Made by a program: the position numbers and the translations under genes. DNA of 13,666 nt from JAVBQJ01 sp031549115 (GTDB taxonomy: Bacteria > Verrucomicrobiota > Lentisphaeria > Victivallales > Victivallaceae), in contig JAVBQJ010000015.1 of assembly GCA_031549115.1 (NCBI GenBank), forward strand, positions 1-13,666. The letters are read 5' to 3'. Within the stretch, counting starts at the first letter, position 1; every line of letters begins with the position of its first letter. The notes beneath the pieces are model-generated. The model ran no database searches. It worked only from the letters and a program-made list of their open reading frames with translations, and was not told the origin of the DNA. This document shows positions 1 through 6,950 of the stretch, piece by piece.

Positions 1-1
1 A

Positions 2-2068
2 CCCGCCCCCCTCCCCGGCAGCGCGCTGGAAATTTACTACAACCCGGAGTGCAACACCGATGCCATGCTGACCGAATGCGTCAACCGCTGCTTCGCCGTG
101 CTTCACGACCGCGACATCCGGTTGCCGGAGCGCGATTATGCCGGGGTACGTCCCAGTGACATCGCCATTCTGGTTCCGGCCTCCCATATGGGGTTGACGC
201 TGCAGGAGCGTCTGAACATTTTGGGCATCCCGGCGGTATTCACCCGTACCGGCAATATCTTCGGCTCCGCCGAAGCCCGGGAGCTGCAAACGCTGTTGGA
301 GGCGGTGCTGGCGCCGAGCCGGGGCGATCTGGTGATCCGGGCGCTGGCGACGGCGGTCGGGGGCTACGATCTGGCCGGACTGATCCGGCTGCAGCAGAAC
401 GGCATCGAGCTCGCCGGGATGCAGGAACGCTTTCAATACCTGTCGCAATTGTGGCATCGCCGCAGCTTCATCGAAATGTTTCAGACGATGCTGCGGGAAT
501 TCGAAGTGCTGGCCCGCTTTCCCCGCCTCGATACCGGTGAACGGCAACTGACCAATTTATTGCAATTGGGCGATCTGTTGCAGCAGCAGAGCCGTCGCCG
601 GGAATTGTCGCCGCGTTCGCTCGTGCACTTCCTGAACCGCGCCATCGCCGACAGCGCCGACTCGCAGCCGGAGGAATACGAGCAGTTGCTCGAAACCGAC
701 CGGGCGGCGGTGAAAATCATGACCGTTCACGCCAGCAAAGGCCTGGAATTCCCGCTGGTGTTCCTGCCCGCGCAATTCGCCTGGCACGCGCAAAGCGACA
801 ACCGCCTCGACGTCTATCACAACGCCGCCGGCGCCGCCGAGTACGATCTGGGCGCCGATCCGGAAGCGGCATTGCGCTACCAGAGCGAGCGCCTGCAGGA
901 GCTGCTGCGCCTGGCTTACGTCGCGGTGACCCGCGCCAAGTACCGCTGCACCATTTTCTGGGGCAAATACGGGCGCGGCCGGGGCGAACGGAGCTGCGCC
1001 TGGGACTGGTTGTTCCGGATGCGCGACTTTGCCTACTCCGACGACTATTTGTCCTGCTTGCTGCAATGCGAACGGGAACCGGAAATCCCGGCGCCGTACC
1101 GGATCGACGCCGCCCCGGTGCCGCCGGCAGGAGCGCGTTACCGCTTTACCGGCGACCACGAAATCCGCCTGGAGCTGCCGGCATTGTCGCTGCAATTGGA
1201 TCGCGGCTGGCAAATCACCAGCTATTCCGGCTTGACCCGGAACGCGGCGGAGGCGGTCGAGGATTACGACGATGCCGCCGAGGACGTCCTTCCGGCGCCG
1301 GAGGAGCAATCCGACGCGGATATCTTCGATTTTCCCGGCGGCACCCAGACCGGAAGCGCCTGGCACAAGATTCTGGAATCCATCGACTTCACCGCCTCTT
1401 CCGCAGAGTGGGCCGAACCGGTGCGCCGAACGCTGGACGAATACGGTCTTCGCAGCGGACGCGACCGGCTCTGGCGCGAAAACCGGACGCTGCAACTGCT
1501 GGCCGATGTGCTGCAAGCGCCATTGATGCTTCCGGACCGGAAGTCTCTGCGCCTCGCCGAATTGCCGCGCGATAACCGGCTGAATGAACTGGAGTTCCAC
1601 TTCGGCATCCGCCATGGCTTCACCCAGCGCGATCTGTATGAAGCCGTCGCCGCATACGCCCGCGAACGCTTCGCCGTTGCCACACCGCGCTGGAATGCGC
1701 CGGATGTCACCGGCGGCTATCTCAACGGCATCGTCGATTTGATATTCGAAGCCGAAGGCCGCTTTTACCTCGCCGACTGGAAGTCCAACCGGCTGCAGGC
1801 GAAATGGAGCAACTTCGCTGTCGCGTCGCTGCCGGAAGTGATGGGGGAATCCGGTTACATTCTGCAATATCTCTTGTATTCGGTGGCGCTGGTCAAGTAT
1901 CTGCGGCTGCGCCTCGGCGGCTGGGATGAAACATTATGGGAAAAACACTTCGGCGGCGTCTGGTATTGTTTCCTGCGGGGAATGACGCCGGAAGTGCCGG
2001 GACGCGGCGTATTTTTCGACCGTCCGGGCTATCAGCTGTTGAACCGGCTGGAAACGTTGGTCGGATAA
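2..2068 (+). CDS. recB: RecB-type helicase-nuclease (exodeoxyribonuclease V beta subunit), 5'-truncated by window edge
   Basis: The reading frame is open from base 2, so the ATG at 65 is internal and the N-terminal half, including the Walker A motif, lies outside the window. Visible (fragment numbering): UvrD/Rep-type motif V, VKIMTVHASKGLEF, near residue 237; motif VI, LAYVAVTRAK, near 304; then a C-terminal RecB-family nuclease with GSAWHKILE (His about 455), GIVDL (Asp about 579), ADWKSN (Asp about 592, Lys about 594) and QYLLY (Gln about 622). The last stretch, FGGVWYCFLRGM, resembles the end of enterobacterial RecB. Known role: 3'-5' helicase plus nuclease subunit of RecBCD, which degrades linear DNA and loads RecA at double-strand breaks. 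The nuclease residues look intact. RecC and RecD are not seen here. An AddA-type protein is the alternative, but the C-terminal motifs favour RecB. Confidence 0.9.
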   Translation, partial: PAPLPGSALEIYYNPECNTDAMLTECVNRCFAVLHDRDIRLPERDYAGVRPSDIAILVPASHMGLTLQERLNILGIPAVFTRTGNIFGSAEARELQTLLEAVLAPSRGDLVIRALATAVGGYDLAGLIRLQQNGIELAGMQERFQYLSQLWHRRSFIEMFQTMLREFEVLARFPRLDTGERQLTNLLQLGDLLQQQSRRRELSPRSLVHFLNRAIADSADSQPEEYEQLLETDRAAVKIMTVHASKGLEFPLVFLPAQFAWHAQSDNRLDVYHNAAGAAEYDLGADPEAALRYQSERLQELLRLAYVAVTRAKYRCTIFWGKYGRGRGERSCAWDWLFRMRDFAYSDDYLSCLLQCEREPEIPAPYRIDAAPVPPAGARYRFTGDHEIRLELPALSLQLDRGWQITSYSGLTRNAAEAVEDYDDAAEDVLPAPEEQSDADIFDFPGGTQTGSAWHKILESIDFTASSAEWAEPVRRTLDEYGLRSGRDRLWRENRTLQLLADVLQAPLMLPDRKSLRLAELPRDNRLNELEFHFGIRHGFTQRDLYEAVAAYARERFAVATPRWNAPDVTGGYLNGIVDLIFEAEGRFYLADWKSNRLQAKWSNFAVASLPEVMGESGYILQYLLYSVALVKYLRLRLGGWDETLWEKHFGGVWYCFLRGMTPEVPGRGVFFDRPGYQLLNRLETLVG

Positions 2069-2178
2069 ATCAAAAAACTAACGAAATTCTAATAAAGCCC
2101 CGGTTGCAAAGCACCACCGGAGCGATTACCTTACATTTATATTTATATTCAGGGTTTAATGATAAAGAGGTGTCTCTG

Positions 2179-2730
2179 ATGAAAACCGTCCATTGGCTGA
2201 AAGTGAAACTGCGTCTCCTGTACCGCAAAATCGTGCGGGAAAAAGCCAGCCCGGAATACATCGCCCGCGGTTGGGCCATCGGCATGTTCTACGGTTGCCT
2301 GATTCCGTTCGGTTTGCAGCTGGCCTGCTCCATTCCCACCGCCTTTCTGCTGAAAGGCAGCAAAATCGGCGCCACACTGGGAACGCTGCTGACCAATCAC
2401 TTCACCATCTTTATCATCTATCCGGCGCAATGTTACGTCGGCAGCAAAATCATGGGCGGCACACTCACCTATGAAAAAATCGAGAGCACGATGGCCGCCG
2501 TGCTGGAAAACCAGGATTACCAGACACTGTGGAGCCTCGGCTGGGATCTGGTCGCCGCCTTTTTCATCGGCGGACTGCTGCTGACGCTGATCATGACCCC
2601 GATCACCTACTTCGGTGTGCTGGCGATGGTGCGCAGTTTTCGCCGTCGCCGTCAAGCAATTCAGCGTTCCAAGTGCGATAAAAGCGGCTCACCGTGTACG
2701 CCGGAAACCACCGCAACCCGGCTGCCGTAG
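2179..2730 (+). CDS. DUF2062 family membrane protein
   Basis: A 183-residue protein starting at ATG 2179, with an AGAGGTG ribosome-binding site a few bases upstream. The open frame extends back to 1936, but that part overlaps recB and has no membrane or domain character, so it was left out. The pattern is typical of DUF2062: a basic N-terminus (KVKLRLLYRKIVREKASPE), a hydrophobic block with GMFYGCLIPFGLQ, a second with LLTNHFTIFIIYPAQ, and a third (FFIGGLLLTLIMTPITYFGV), then an Arg-rich tail. Family function is unknown; inner-membrane location is inferred. The last 70 bases overlap the 3' end of the convergent ABC ATPase gene, and the low-complexity tail (RRRRQAIQ onward) is encoded partly there, so this C-terminus may be a recent extension. 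It probably has its own transcript: an AT-rich stretch at 2131-2160 precedes it, but no good promoter could be fixed. Confidence 0.8.
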   Translation: MKTVHWLKVKLRLLYRKIVREKASPEYIARGWAIGMFYGCLIPFGLQLACSIPTAFLLKGSKIGATLGTLLTNHFTIFIIYPAQCYVGSKIMGGTLTYEKIESTMAAVLENQDYQTLWSLGWDLVAAFFIGGLLLTLIMTPITYFGVLAMVRSFRRRRQAIQRSKCDKSGSPCTPETTATRLP

Positions 2731-3443
2731 GCATCGAAGATCAGCTCCGGAGTCAATATCCGTCCCGGCTCCCCCGCGGCCAGAATCTTTCCTCCGCGCA
2801 GCAGAATCAGCCGGTCGGCGTAACGCGCCGCCAATTCCAAATCGTGCGAAATCACCAATACTGACAACCCGCGCTCCCGATTCAACCGCGCAATCAGGCG
2901 CATGAATTGCGCCGCATGGCCCAGATCCAATGCCGAAGTCGGCTCGTCCAGCAACAACACCTCCGGCTCCTGCGCCAGTGCCGCCGCCAGCAACGCCCGC
3001 TGCCGTTCGCCGCCGGACAGCCGCGACAACGTTGTTTCCGCCAATTCCCGCAGCCCCAGCAGTTCCAGTACCTCCTCGACCACGGCCCGGTCATGCCGGG
3101 ACGCCGCGCACCAGCGGCTGAGACGGCTGGTCCGTCCCAGCGCCGCCAGCTGACGCACCGTAAACGGCAGCATGGCATACACCGACTGCGGCAAAAGCGC
3201 CATCTTCCGCGCCCGTTCCCGCGAGCGGAATGCCGCCAGCGGCCGGCCATCCAGATAAATCTCCCCGGCATCCGGACGCAAATAGCCGCTCAGCAATCCG
3301 AGAATCGTACTTTTTCCCGCTCCATTCGGACCGATCAGGCCGATAAAATCCCCCGGATACAACTCCAAAGACACCTCCTCCAGCACCGGCACCTCCGGGC
3401 GGTAGGCAAACGACAGCTTCCGGCATTCCAAAATCGGCTTCAT
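2661..3443 (-). CDS. ABC transporter ATP-binding protein, FecE/FhuC/BtuD type
   Basis: 260 residues, the usual length for this subfamily. Walker A is GPNGAGKST (38-46), Q-loop Gln86, signature LSGGE (142-146), Walker B LLLLDEP with Asp166 and Glu167, D-loop SALD (170-173) and switch His200. All catalytic residues are present. It would power uptake of an iron-siderophore, haem, cobalamin or similar chelate with the permease encoded just upstream. Its ATG overlaps the permease stop codon in an ATGA arrangement, and a purine-rich AGGGGGA stands just before it, so the two are translationally coupled. The longer open frame upstream runs through the permease gene and was rejected. Its 3' end overlaps the convergent DUF2062 gene by 70 bp. 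The substrate cannot be told from the ATPase. Confidence 0.92.
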   Translation of the reverse strand: MKPILECRKLSFAYRPEVPVLEEVSLELYPGDFIGLIGPNGAGKSTILGLLSGYLRPDAGEIYLDGRPLAAFRSRERARKMALLPQSVYAMLPFTVRQLAALGRTSRLSRWCAASRHDRAVVEEVLELLGLRELAETTLSRLSGGERQRALLAAALAQEPEVLLLDEPTSALDLGHAAQFMRLIARLNRERGLSVLVISHDLELAARYADRLILLRGGKILAAGEPGRILTPELIFDAYGSRVAVVSGVHGEPLLSHLER

Positions 3444-4420
3444 ACATCCCCCTGCCGTTGGCGATGCAGCAGCCACAGAAAAAACGGCGCGCCGATCACC
3501 GCGGTAATCACCCCGACCGGCAGCTCGCGCACCGGCGAAATCAATCGCGCCGCCGTGTCGCAGACCACCAGAAACGCCCCCCCCGCCAGCAGCGCCAGCG
3601 GAAACAGCCGGCGGTGATCGACGCCGAAGAGGCGCCGCAGCATATGCGGCACCACCAGCCCGACGAAACCGATGATCCCGGCGGCGGAAACCGCCGCCGC
3701 AGCCAGAAACGAGGCGGTAAGCAGAAGAATTTTTCCGGTACGCTCCGGCGACACGCCGAAGCCGTGCGCCATTTCCCCACCGAGCGCCAGCGCGTTCGCC
3801 TCGCGGCCGAAGAGCCACAAAAGACCGGTCCCCACCACCCCGGCCGCCGCCGCGAAGGTCACCACCTGGTGATTCTGGCCGGACAGATTGCCGAGCATCC
3901 ACCAGGTGATGCTGTTGAGCTTCGTCGCCCCCATCACACTGATGATGAACATCAGAATGCTGGAACACAGCGCCGATACGATCACGCCGCCCAGGAGAAT
4001 ATTCTGGGAAAATTCATTGCGGCGTCCCCCGGCGACCGTCCAGACCAGCCCCAGCGCCGCCAGCGCTCCGCCGAATGCCGCCACCGGCACTCCGAAAACC
4101 CAGCCGGCGCCGATGCCGAGCCACAACGCCAACGCCGCGCCGAGGCTGGCGCCGCCGGACACGCCGAGAATATACGGTTCCGCCAACGGATTGCGCAACA
4201 CCGCCTGATAGGCCATCCCGGCGGTTGCCAGAGCGCCGCCGACGGCAAACGCGGTCAGCACCCGCCAGCAACGGTACGACAGGACCACCTGCTGGGCCCG
4301 GGTCCACTCCGCGAAAGGCGCATGCAGCGGCAAGAGACCGCCGGAGCCGACGGCAATGCCGGCGGCGGCCGCCACCAGCACCGCCACCAGGAACCACCAG
4401 ATTTTTCCATCGATACGCAT
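3440..4420 (-). CDS. FecCD-family ABC transporter permease (metal-chelate uptake)
   Basis: 326 residues, matching the roughly 330 of FecCD/BtuC permeases. Many hydrophobic segments are visible, with family hallmarks: NPLAEPYILGVSGGASLGA near the second third of the N-terminal half, ITWWMLGNLSG in the middle, GFVGLVVPHMLRRLFG and ELPVGVITAVIGAPFFLWLL at the end. It is an inner-membrane channel subunit, working as a dimer with the ATPase encoded downstream. ATG 4420 was chosen because residues MRIDGKIWWFLVAVLVA begin the first membrane segment as usual; upstream codons in the same frame lie in the hydrolase gene. No Shine-Dalgarno precedes this ATG, but a promoter-like sequence ends 7 bases before it. 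No periplasmic binding protein or TonB receptor is encoded nearby, so the substrate (siderophore, cobamide, haem) is unknown. Confidence 0.92.
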   Translation of the reverse strand: MRIDGKIWWFLVAVLVAAAAGIAVGSGGLLPLHAPFAEWTRAQQVVLSYRCWRVLTAFAVGGALATAGMAYQAVLRNPLAEPYILGVSGGASLGAALALWLGIGAGWVFGVPVAAFGGALAALGLVWTVAGGRRNEFSQNILLGGVIVSALCSSILMFIISVMGATKLNSITWWMLGNLSGQNHQVVTFAAAAGVVGTGLLWLFGREANALALGGEMAHGFGVSPERTGKILLLTASFLAAAAVSAAGIIGFVGLVVPHMLRRLFGVDHRRLFPLALLAGGAFLVVCDTAARLISPVRELPVGVITAVIGAPFFLWLLHRQRQGDV

Positions 4421-4427
4421 AAACGGA

Positions 4428-4456
4428 AATATAACACCGGAATCGCTTTTGTGCAA
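4428..4456 (-). promoter_or_regulatory. Candidate sigma70 promoter for permease-ATPase, possibly giving a leaderless mRNA
   Basis: On the minus strand TTGCAC (4456-4451), a 17-bp spacer and TATATT (4433-4428) lie between the hydrolase stop and the permease start. The -10 box is followed by only TCCGTTT before ATG 4420, so transcription would begin at or next to the A of the start codon. The permease lacks a ribosome-binding site, which fits a leaderless transcript, although translation from the longer operon transcript remains possible. Confidence 0.5.
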
Positions 4457-4464
4457 GGAGTCCG

Positions 4465-5256
4465 CTAGAGTCTTTCTGCTGTAAAATTCCGCAACCGCTC
4501 CCAGTAAGCCGTACCGGTCAGCCATAGAATATCGTTGTGCCCGGCGTCGGGGATTGCCCACCACTCTTTGGGCTCGTTGGCCAACTCCCACAGCTTCCGG
4601 CCATGTTCCGACGCAATCACCTCGTCCTGAAGTCCGTGCATAATCAGCACCGGCATCCGGATATTGCCGATCCGCCGCCGGTTGGGAAAGCGGTCGAACG
4701 GCAGCGGCAGCGGCGCCACCACCCGGAACGCGCTGAGAAAAGGCGCCTCCAGAATCAATCCGGCGGCCGGGTACTTCTCCGCCAGATAACACGCCGGTCC
4801 CGAACCGACCGAGTGTCCGTAAATGTAAATCTGCTGCGCCGGAATTTTCAGGTATTCGGTCAACCAACGGTAAAGCGCCTCCGCGTCCCGGTAGCAATTC
4901 CCCTCCGACGGCTTCCCGGAGCTCGCGCCATATCCTTCGTAATCCAGCGCGGCGACACTGAAGCCATGGGCGGGATATTCCGCCAGATACTCCTCCAATT
5001 CAAAGAGATCGGTGGCGTTGCCATGGCAATACAACAGAACCGGCGCCTGCGCGCTTTCCGCCAACAGCAGCAAAACCCCGATACGCACCTCCGGCGCCAC
5101 CTCCACCAGATGCATGTCCGGCCCCGGCTCGGAACGCTGCGGTGGCGGCTGAAAAATAAACCGGTCCGCGCATCCGATCAGAAAGCAAACCAGAATCACC
5201 ACCGCGAGACAGCACCGGAGCACAACCCCGATCGCCTGGCGAATTACTTTTTTCAT
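4465..5256 (-). CDS. Alpha/beta hydrolase, probable lipoprotein (ABHD17/YfhR-like serine hydrolase)
   Basis: 263 residues. A hydrophobic N-terminus ends in L-I-G-C29, a plausible lipobox, so the protein may be a lipid-anchored envelope enzyme; a plain signal anchor is the alternative. The core shows the oxyanion-region HGNATD (78-83), the nucleophile elbow GHSVGSG (Ser149), HGLQDEVI with Asp211 and DAGHND with His240, a complete catalytic triad. It closely follows the layout of the ABHD17/BEM46/YfhR group, whose natural substrates are mostly unknown (esters, thioesters, peptides). Its start overlaps the UPF0489 stop (ATGA), and the permease follows 44 bases later. Inference: in an operon with a metal-chelate transporter it might cleave an ester-type siderophore or process an envelope substrate, but nothing in the sequence proves this. 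Confidence 0.85.
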   Translation of the reverse strand: MKKVIRQAIGVVLRCCLAVVILVCFLIGCADRFIFQPPPQRSEPGPDMHLVEVAPEVRIGVLLLLAESAQAPVLLYCHGNATDLFELEEYLAEYPAHGFSVAALDYEGYGASSGKPSEGNCYRDAEALYRWLTEYLKIPAQQIYIYGHSVGSGPACYLAEKYPAAGLILEAPFLSAFRVVAPLPLPFDRFPNRRRIGNIRMPVLIMHGLQDEVIASEHGRKLWELANEPKEWWAIPDAGHNDILWLTGTAYWERLRNFTAERL

Positions 5257-5951
5257 CCCGCCACCCGCCGCAACAATTGTTCGAGCAACCCATCGGCATC
5301 CCAGTTTTCACCGGGCAGCCGCAGAATCCGGACCCAGTCCCGTTCCCGGGAAACGGTGATTAGCGCGGCGTTCCGCACCAATTCCATCCAGACCGAAGCA
5401 TCCGCCGGATCCAGCGCCCGCAGAGTCAGAAAATAATCCAGATCGATATCCAGCACCGGCATCGCATCCCCCGTTCCCCAAAAACGGGACCTGGCCAATT
5501 GCGAACGCAGAAAATCCGCCTCCAGGACCCGTTCCGCCATCCGCCGCGCCCGCTCCGAACCGGCGAAGATCTCGGCGGCCTCCGGCCAGCCGGGATCGCA
5601 AATCACCTCCATGGCGTCATGCGCGCACGGCGTGAAATTTTCGTGTGCAATCACCGTACAGGAAGCACAAATTCCACTTCGAAGCGCCCAGTCGAGATGC
5701 TCGTCGTGATGGAGCGCCGCGACCGCCAGCTCCACGCCTTCCGGGGAAAAACAGAAACCCGCCTGCGGCCGGGAGCCGTAAGCGGGCAATACATCGGTAT
5801 GGTGATCCAGCGTCAATACCGCCAGACGCCTGCCGGATTCCCGATGCAGCCGCGCCCAGTGGCACAGAACCTGATGGTGCTCATCCACCACCGCAATTTC
5901 AGGAATCCCCAAAGGCTCACAGGGTCGGAGCGTTGGAGCGGCCGTTTTCAT
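5253..5951 (-). CDS. UPF0489 family protein (C5orf22-like, arginase-type metal motifs)
   Basis: 232 residues from ATG 5951. The N-terminal block IAVVDEHHQVLCHW (about 19-32) followed by LTLDHHTDVLPAY (46-58), then VLDIDLDYF (166-174, with Asp168, Asp170 and Asp172), is the UPF0489 pattern; the Asp/His clusters resemble arginase/deacetylase-fold metal sites. Function is not established in bacteria. The start is uncertain: ATGs at 5966 and 6014 are in frame, and none has a clear ribosome-binding site. 5951 was taken because it gives the shortest overlap (35 bp) with the upstream small gene and starts just before the conserved block. Overlap with both neighbours implies translational coupling within one operon. 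Several Cys and His residues (CxxC at 95-98) are present outside the core. Confidence 0.75.
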   Translation of the reverse strand: MKTAAPTLRPCEPLGIPEIAVVDEHHQVLCHWARLHRESGRRLAVLTLDHHTDVLPAYGSRPQAGFCFSPEGVELAVAALHHDEHLDWALRSGICASCTVIAHENFTPCAHDAMEVICDPGWPEAAEIFAGSERARRMAERVLEADFLRSQLARSRFWGTGDAMPVLDIDLDYFLTLRALDPADASVWMELVRNAALITVSRERDWVRILRLPGENWDADGLLEQLLRRVAG

Positions 5952-6120
5952 GTGCGGAGACATCATGACCGCAAATGCACTTGCTGGAAAGATTCTTGGA
6001 AACAAAAACCGCACATTTGCATTTGGTGCATTTGCCGCCGGAATACATCGCCTGGGGAATAATCAACAGTCCGGCCCCGCCGATCGACAAGGCCAACAAC
6101 GTCAAAACTATTTTTTTCAT
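5917..6120 (-). CDS. Small secreted or membrane-anchored Cys/His-rich protein
   Basis: 67 residues, family not recognised. The start is firm: GGGAGGTGG lies just upstream of the ATG and a promoter-like element further up. Residues 1-22 (MKKIVLTLLALSIGGAG...) form a signal peptide or single membrane anchor. The mature part carries C31-x2-C34-x-C36-x11-C48-x-C50-G-H52-x4-H57, a set of ligands suited to one or two zinc ions. The tail from about residue 58 overlaps the UPF0489 start in another frame. It leads the operon of UPF0489, hydrolase and FecCD transporter, so a role in metal handling or envelope redox is possible but only guessed. The gene could be missed by annotation because of its size. 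Confidence 0.7.
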   Translation of the reverse strand: MKKIVLTLLALSIGGAGLLIIPQAMYSGGKCTKCKCAVFVSKNLSSKCICGHDVSAHENGRSNAPTL

Positions 6121-6159
6121 GATCCCACCTCCCGAACTGATCGCTATATTCCTACTGGT

Positions 6160-6187
6160 AATATATCGTCGATTTTCTCAAATACAA
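6160..6187 (-). promoter_or_regulatory. Candidate sigma70 promoter of the small Cys-rich gene / transporter operon
   Basis: Minus strand TTGTAT (6187-6182), 16-bp spacer, TATATT (6165-6160), placed about 40 bases before the start codon at 6120 and after the zinc-ribbon gene stop. No Fur-box-like palindrome or cobalamin riboswitch could be recognised in the short leader. Confidence 0.5.
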
Positions 6188-6217
6188 TCCGTAAAAACAA
6201 AAAAACGCCACTTTCTT

Positions 6218-6445
6218 TCACTGCCGCGACCCGCCGCCGTTGATGATACCGGCGGCATCCGCACTGAAAAAATGCTTGCAATTCCGGCAGCACTGCGCCT
6301 GGCGGGAATTGCAAGCTCCGCACACTTCGCAGAATTTCAGCTCATCCTGCCGGACCTTCTCGGCCAGGTGCGGCGTTGGATTTCCGCATTCCGGACAGAA
6401 GTTGGCCTCCTCGGACAATTCACTCTCACATTGACGGCATTTCAT
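6218..6445 (-). CDS. Small double zinc-ribbon protein
   Basis: 75 residues from ATG 6445, which has AAGGAG nine bases upstream; an in-frame ATG at 6490 lacks one and lies across leader hairpins. Two four-cysteine knuckles are visible: C3xxC6 with C17PEC20 (a classical zinc_ribbon_2 shape, FCPECG), then C39xxC42 with C53xxC56, plus extra Cys45 and Cys52. Soluble, no membrane segment. Zinc-ribbon proteins this short often act as regulators, adaptors or RNA/DNA-binding proteins, but nothing specific can be assigned. A Gly-rich tail (GIINGGGSRQ) ends it. It lies 97 bases upstream of the Cys-rich secreted gene on the same strand; with a promoter between them, the two are probably separate or only partly co-transcribed. 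Confidence 0.75.
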   Translation of the reverse strand: MKCRQCESELSEEANFCPECGNPTPHLAEKVRQDELKFCEVCGACNSRQAQCCRNCKHFFSADAAGIINGGGSRQ

Positions 6446-6454
6446 GATTCGATA

Positions 6455-6489
6455 CTCCTTGATCGGAGATGCCGAACCATAATCCGGCA
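6455..6489 (-). promoter_or_regulatory. Leader hairpins, one masking the ribosome-binding site of the zinc-ribbon gene
   Basis: In the mRNA sense, TGCCG...CGGCA (6489-6485 with 6474-6470) forms a 5-bp hairpin, and right after it CTCC (6468-6465) can pair with the GGAG (6458-6455) of the Shine-Dalgarno across a 6-base loop. The pairs are short, so a regulatory role is only suggested. Confidence 0.3.
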
Positions 6490-6515
6490 CCCCCCATTTT
6501 TACCCGAACCACCGC

Positions 6516-6548
6516 AAAAAACCGACCCTGGAGTCTATACAGACAGGG
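6516..6548 (-). terminator. Terminator-like hairpin with U-run
   Basis: Minus strand CCCT-GTCT, loop GTAT, AGAC, a 3-base bulge and AGGG, followed after four bases by TTTTTT (6521-6516). It would stop minus-strand transcription coming from the repeat region before the zinc-ribbon gene. Confidence 0.4.
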
Positions 6549-6633
6549 AGCGCCGCAAACAGACACAAACCCCTCTCAGCAATAGCTCTCCCATTGAAAA
6601 TTTGCGGTTTCCAGTGCGAACTTTACCGAAAGT
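6545..6633. repeat. Imperfect direct repeat, copy 1
   Basis: The 57 bases 6577-6633 match 6848-6904 with only two differences; weaker similarity continues left to the shared AGGGAGCG at 6545. The right end, ACTTTACCGAAAGT, is a 5-bp hairpin with a 4-base loop. Confidence 0.9.
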
Positions 6634-6704
6634 CAATTAAAAAATTTTACTTTCACAAAAAAACAGACGACAGCGGTAGTTTCAAAAACCGAAACCACCT
6701 CAAT

Positions 6705-6950
6705 GAACACGGAATGCATCACTCGACATTGCTTGCTTCAGCTTTCGCCGCACAAAAAGACGCCCCCATTCACATCGCTCTGAGGCACCGCAATAGCCCA
6801 TGGAAGAATGCAAAAGGGAGCGTCAAATGAAAATAAACGCTACCCTCCAGCAACAGCTCTCCCATTGAAAATTTGCGGTTTCCAGTGCGAACTTTACTGA
6901 AAGTTTAAAAACTATTCAAAAAATGTCAAATGTAATCGTATTCCGTGTTC
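6705..6950. repeat. Short inverted repeat flanking repeat copy 2
   Basis: GAACACGGAATGC at 6705-6717 is the reverse complement, with one mismatch, of 6938-6950 (11 consecutive bases exact, GAACACGGAAT). The arms enclose about 220 bases that include repeat copy 2. No target-site duplication was recognised. Confidence 0.5.

Noticed and set aside
557..1867. 436-codon open frame antisense to recB
   Set aside because: recB motifs on the plus strand are unmistakable; the antisense frame lacks any domain and reflects GC-rich codon bias.
2096..2125. Hairpin after recB as a terminator
   Set aside because: CCGGT/ACCGG has only five pairs with a mismatch beyond, and no T-run follows directly.
1936..2178. 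N-terminal extension of the DUF2062 frame
   Set aside because: It overlaps the end of recB and has no family character; ATG 2179 has a good ribosome-binding site.
6121..6217. Fur box or cobalamin riboswitch before the transporter operon
   Set aside because: No 19-bp Fur-like palindrome or B12-box was recognised, and the leader is too short for a cobalamin riboswitch.
6188..6217. Terminator after the zinc-ribbon gene
   Set aside because: A T7 run is present but only about three base pairs can form before it.
6545..6904. CRISPR array
   Set aside because: Only two copies, 57 or more bases long and some 210 bases apart, no cas genes.
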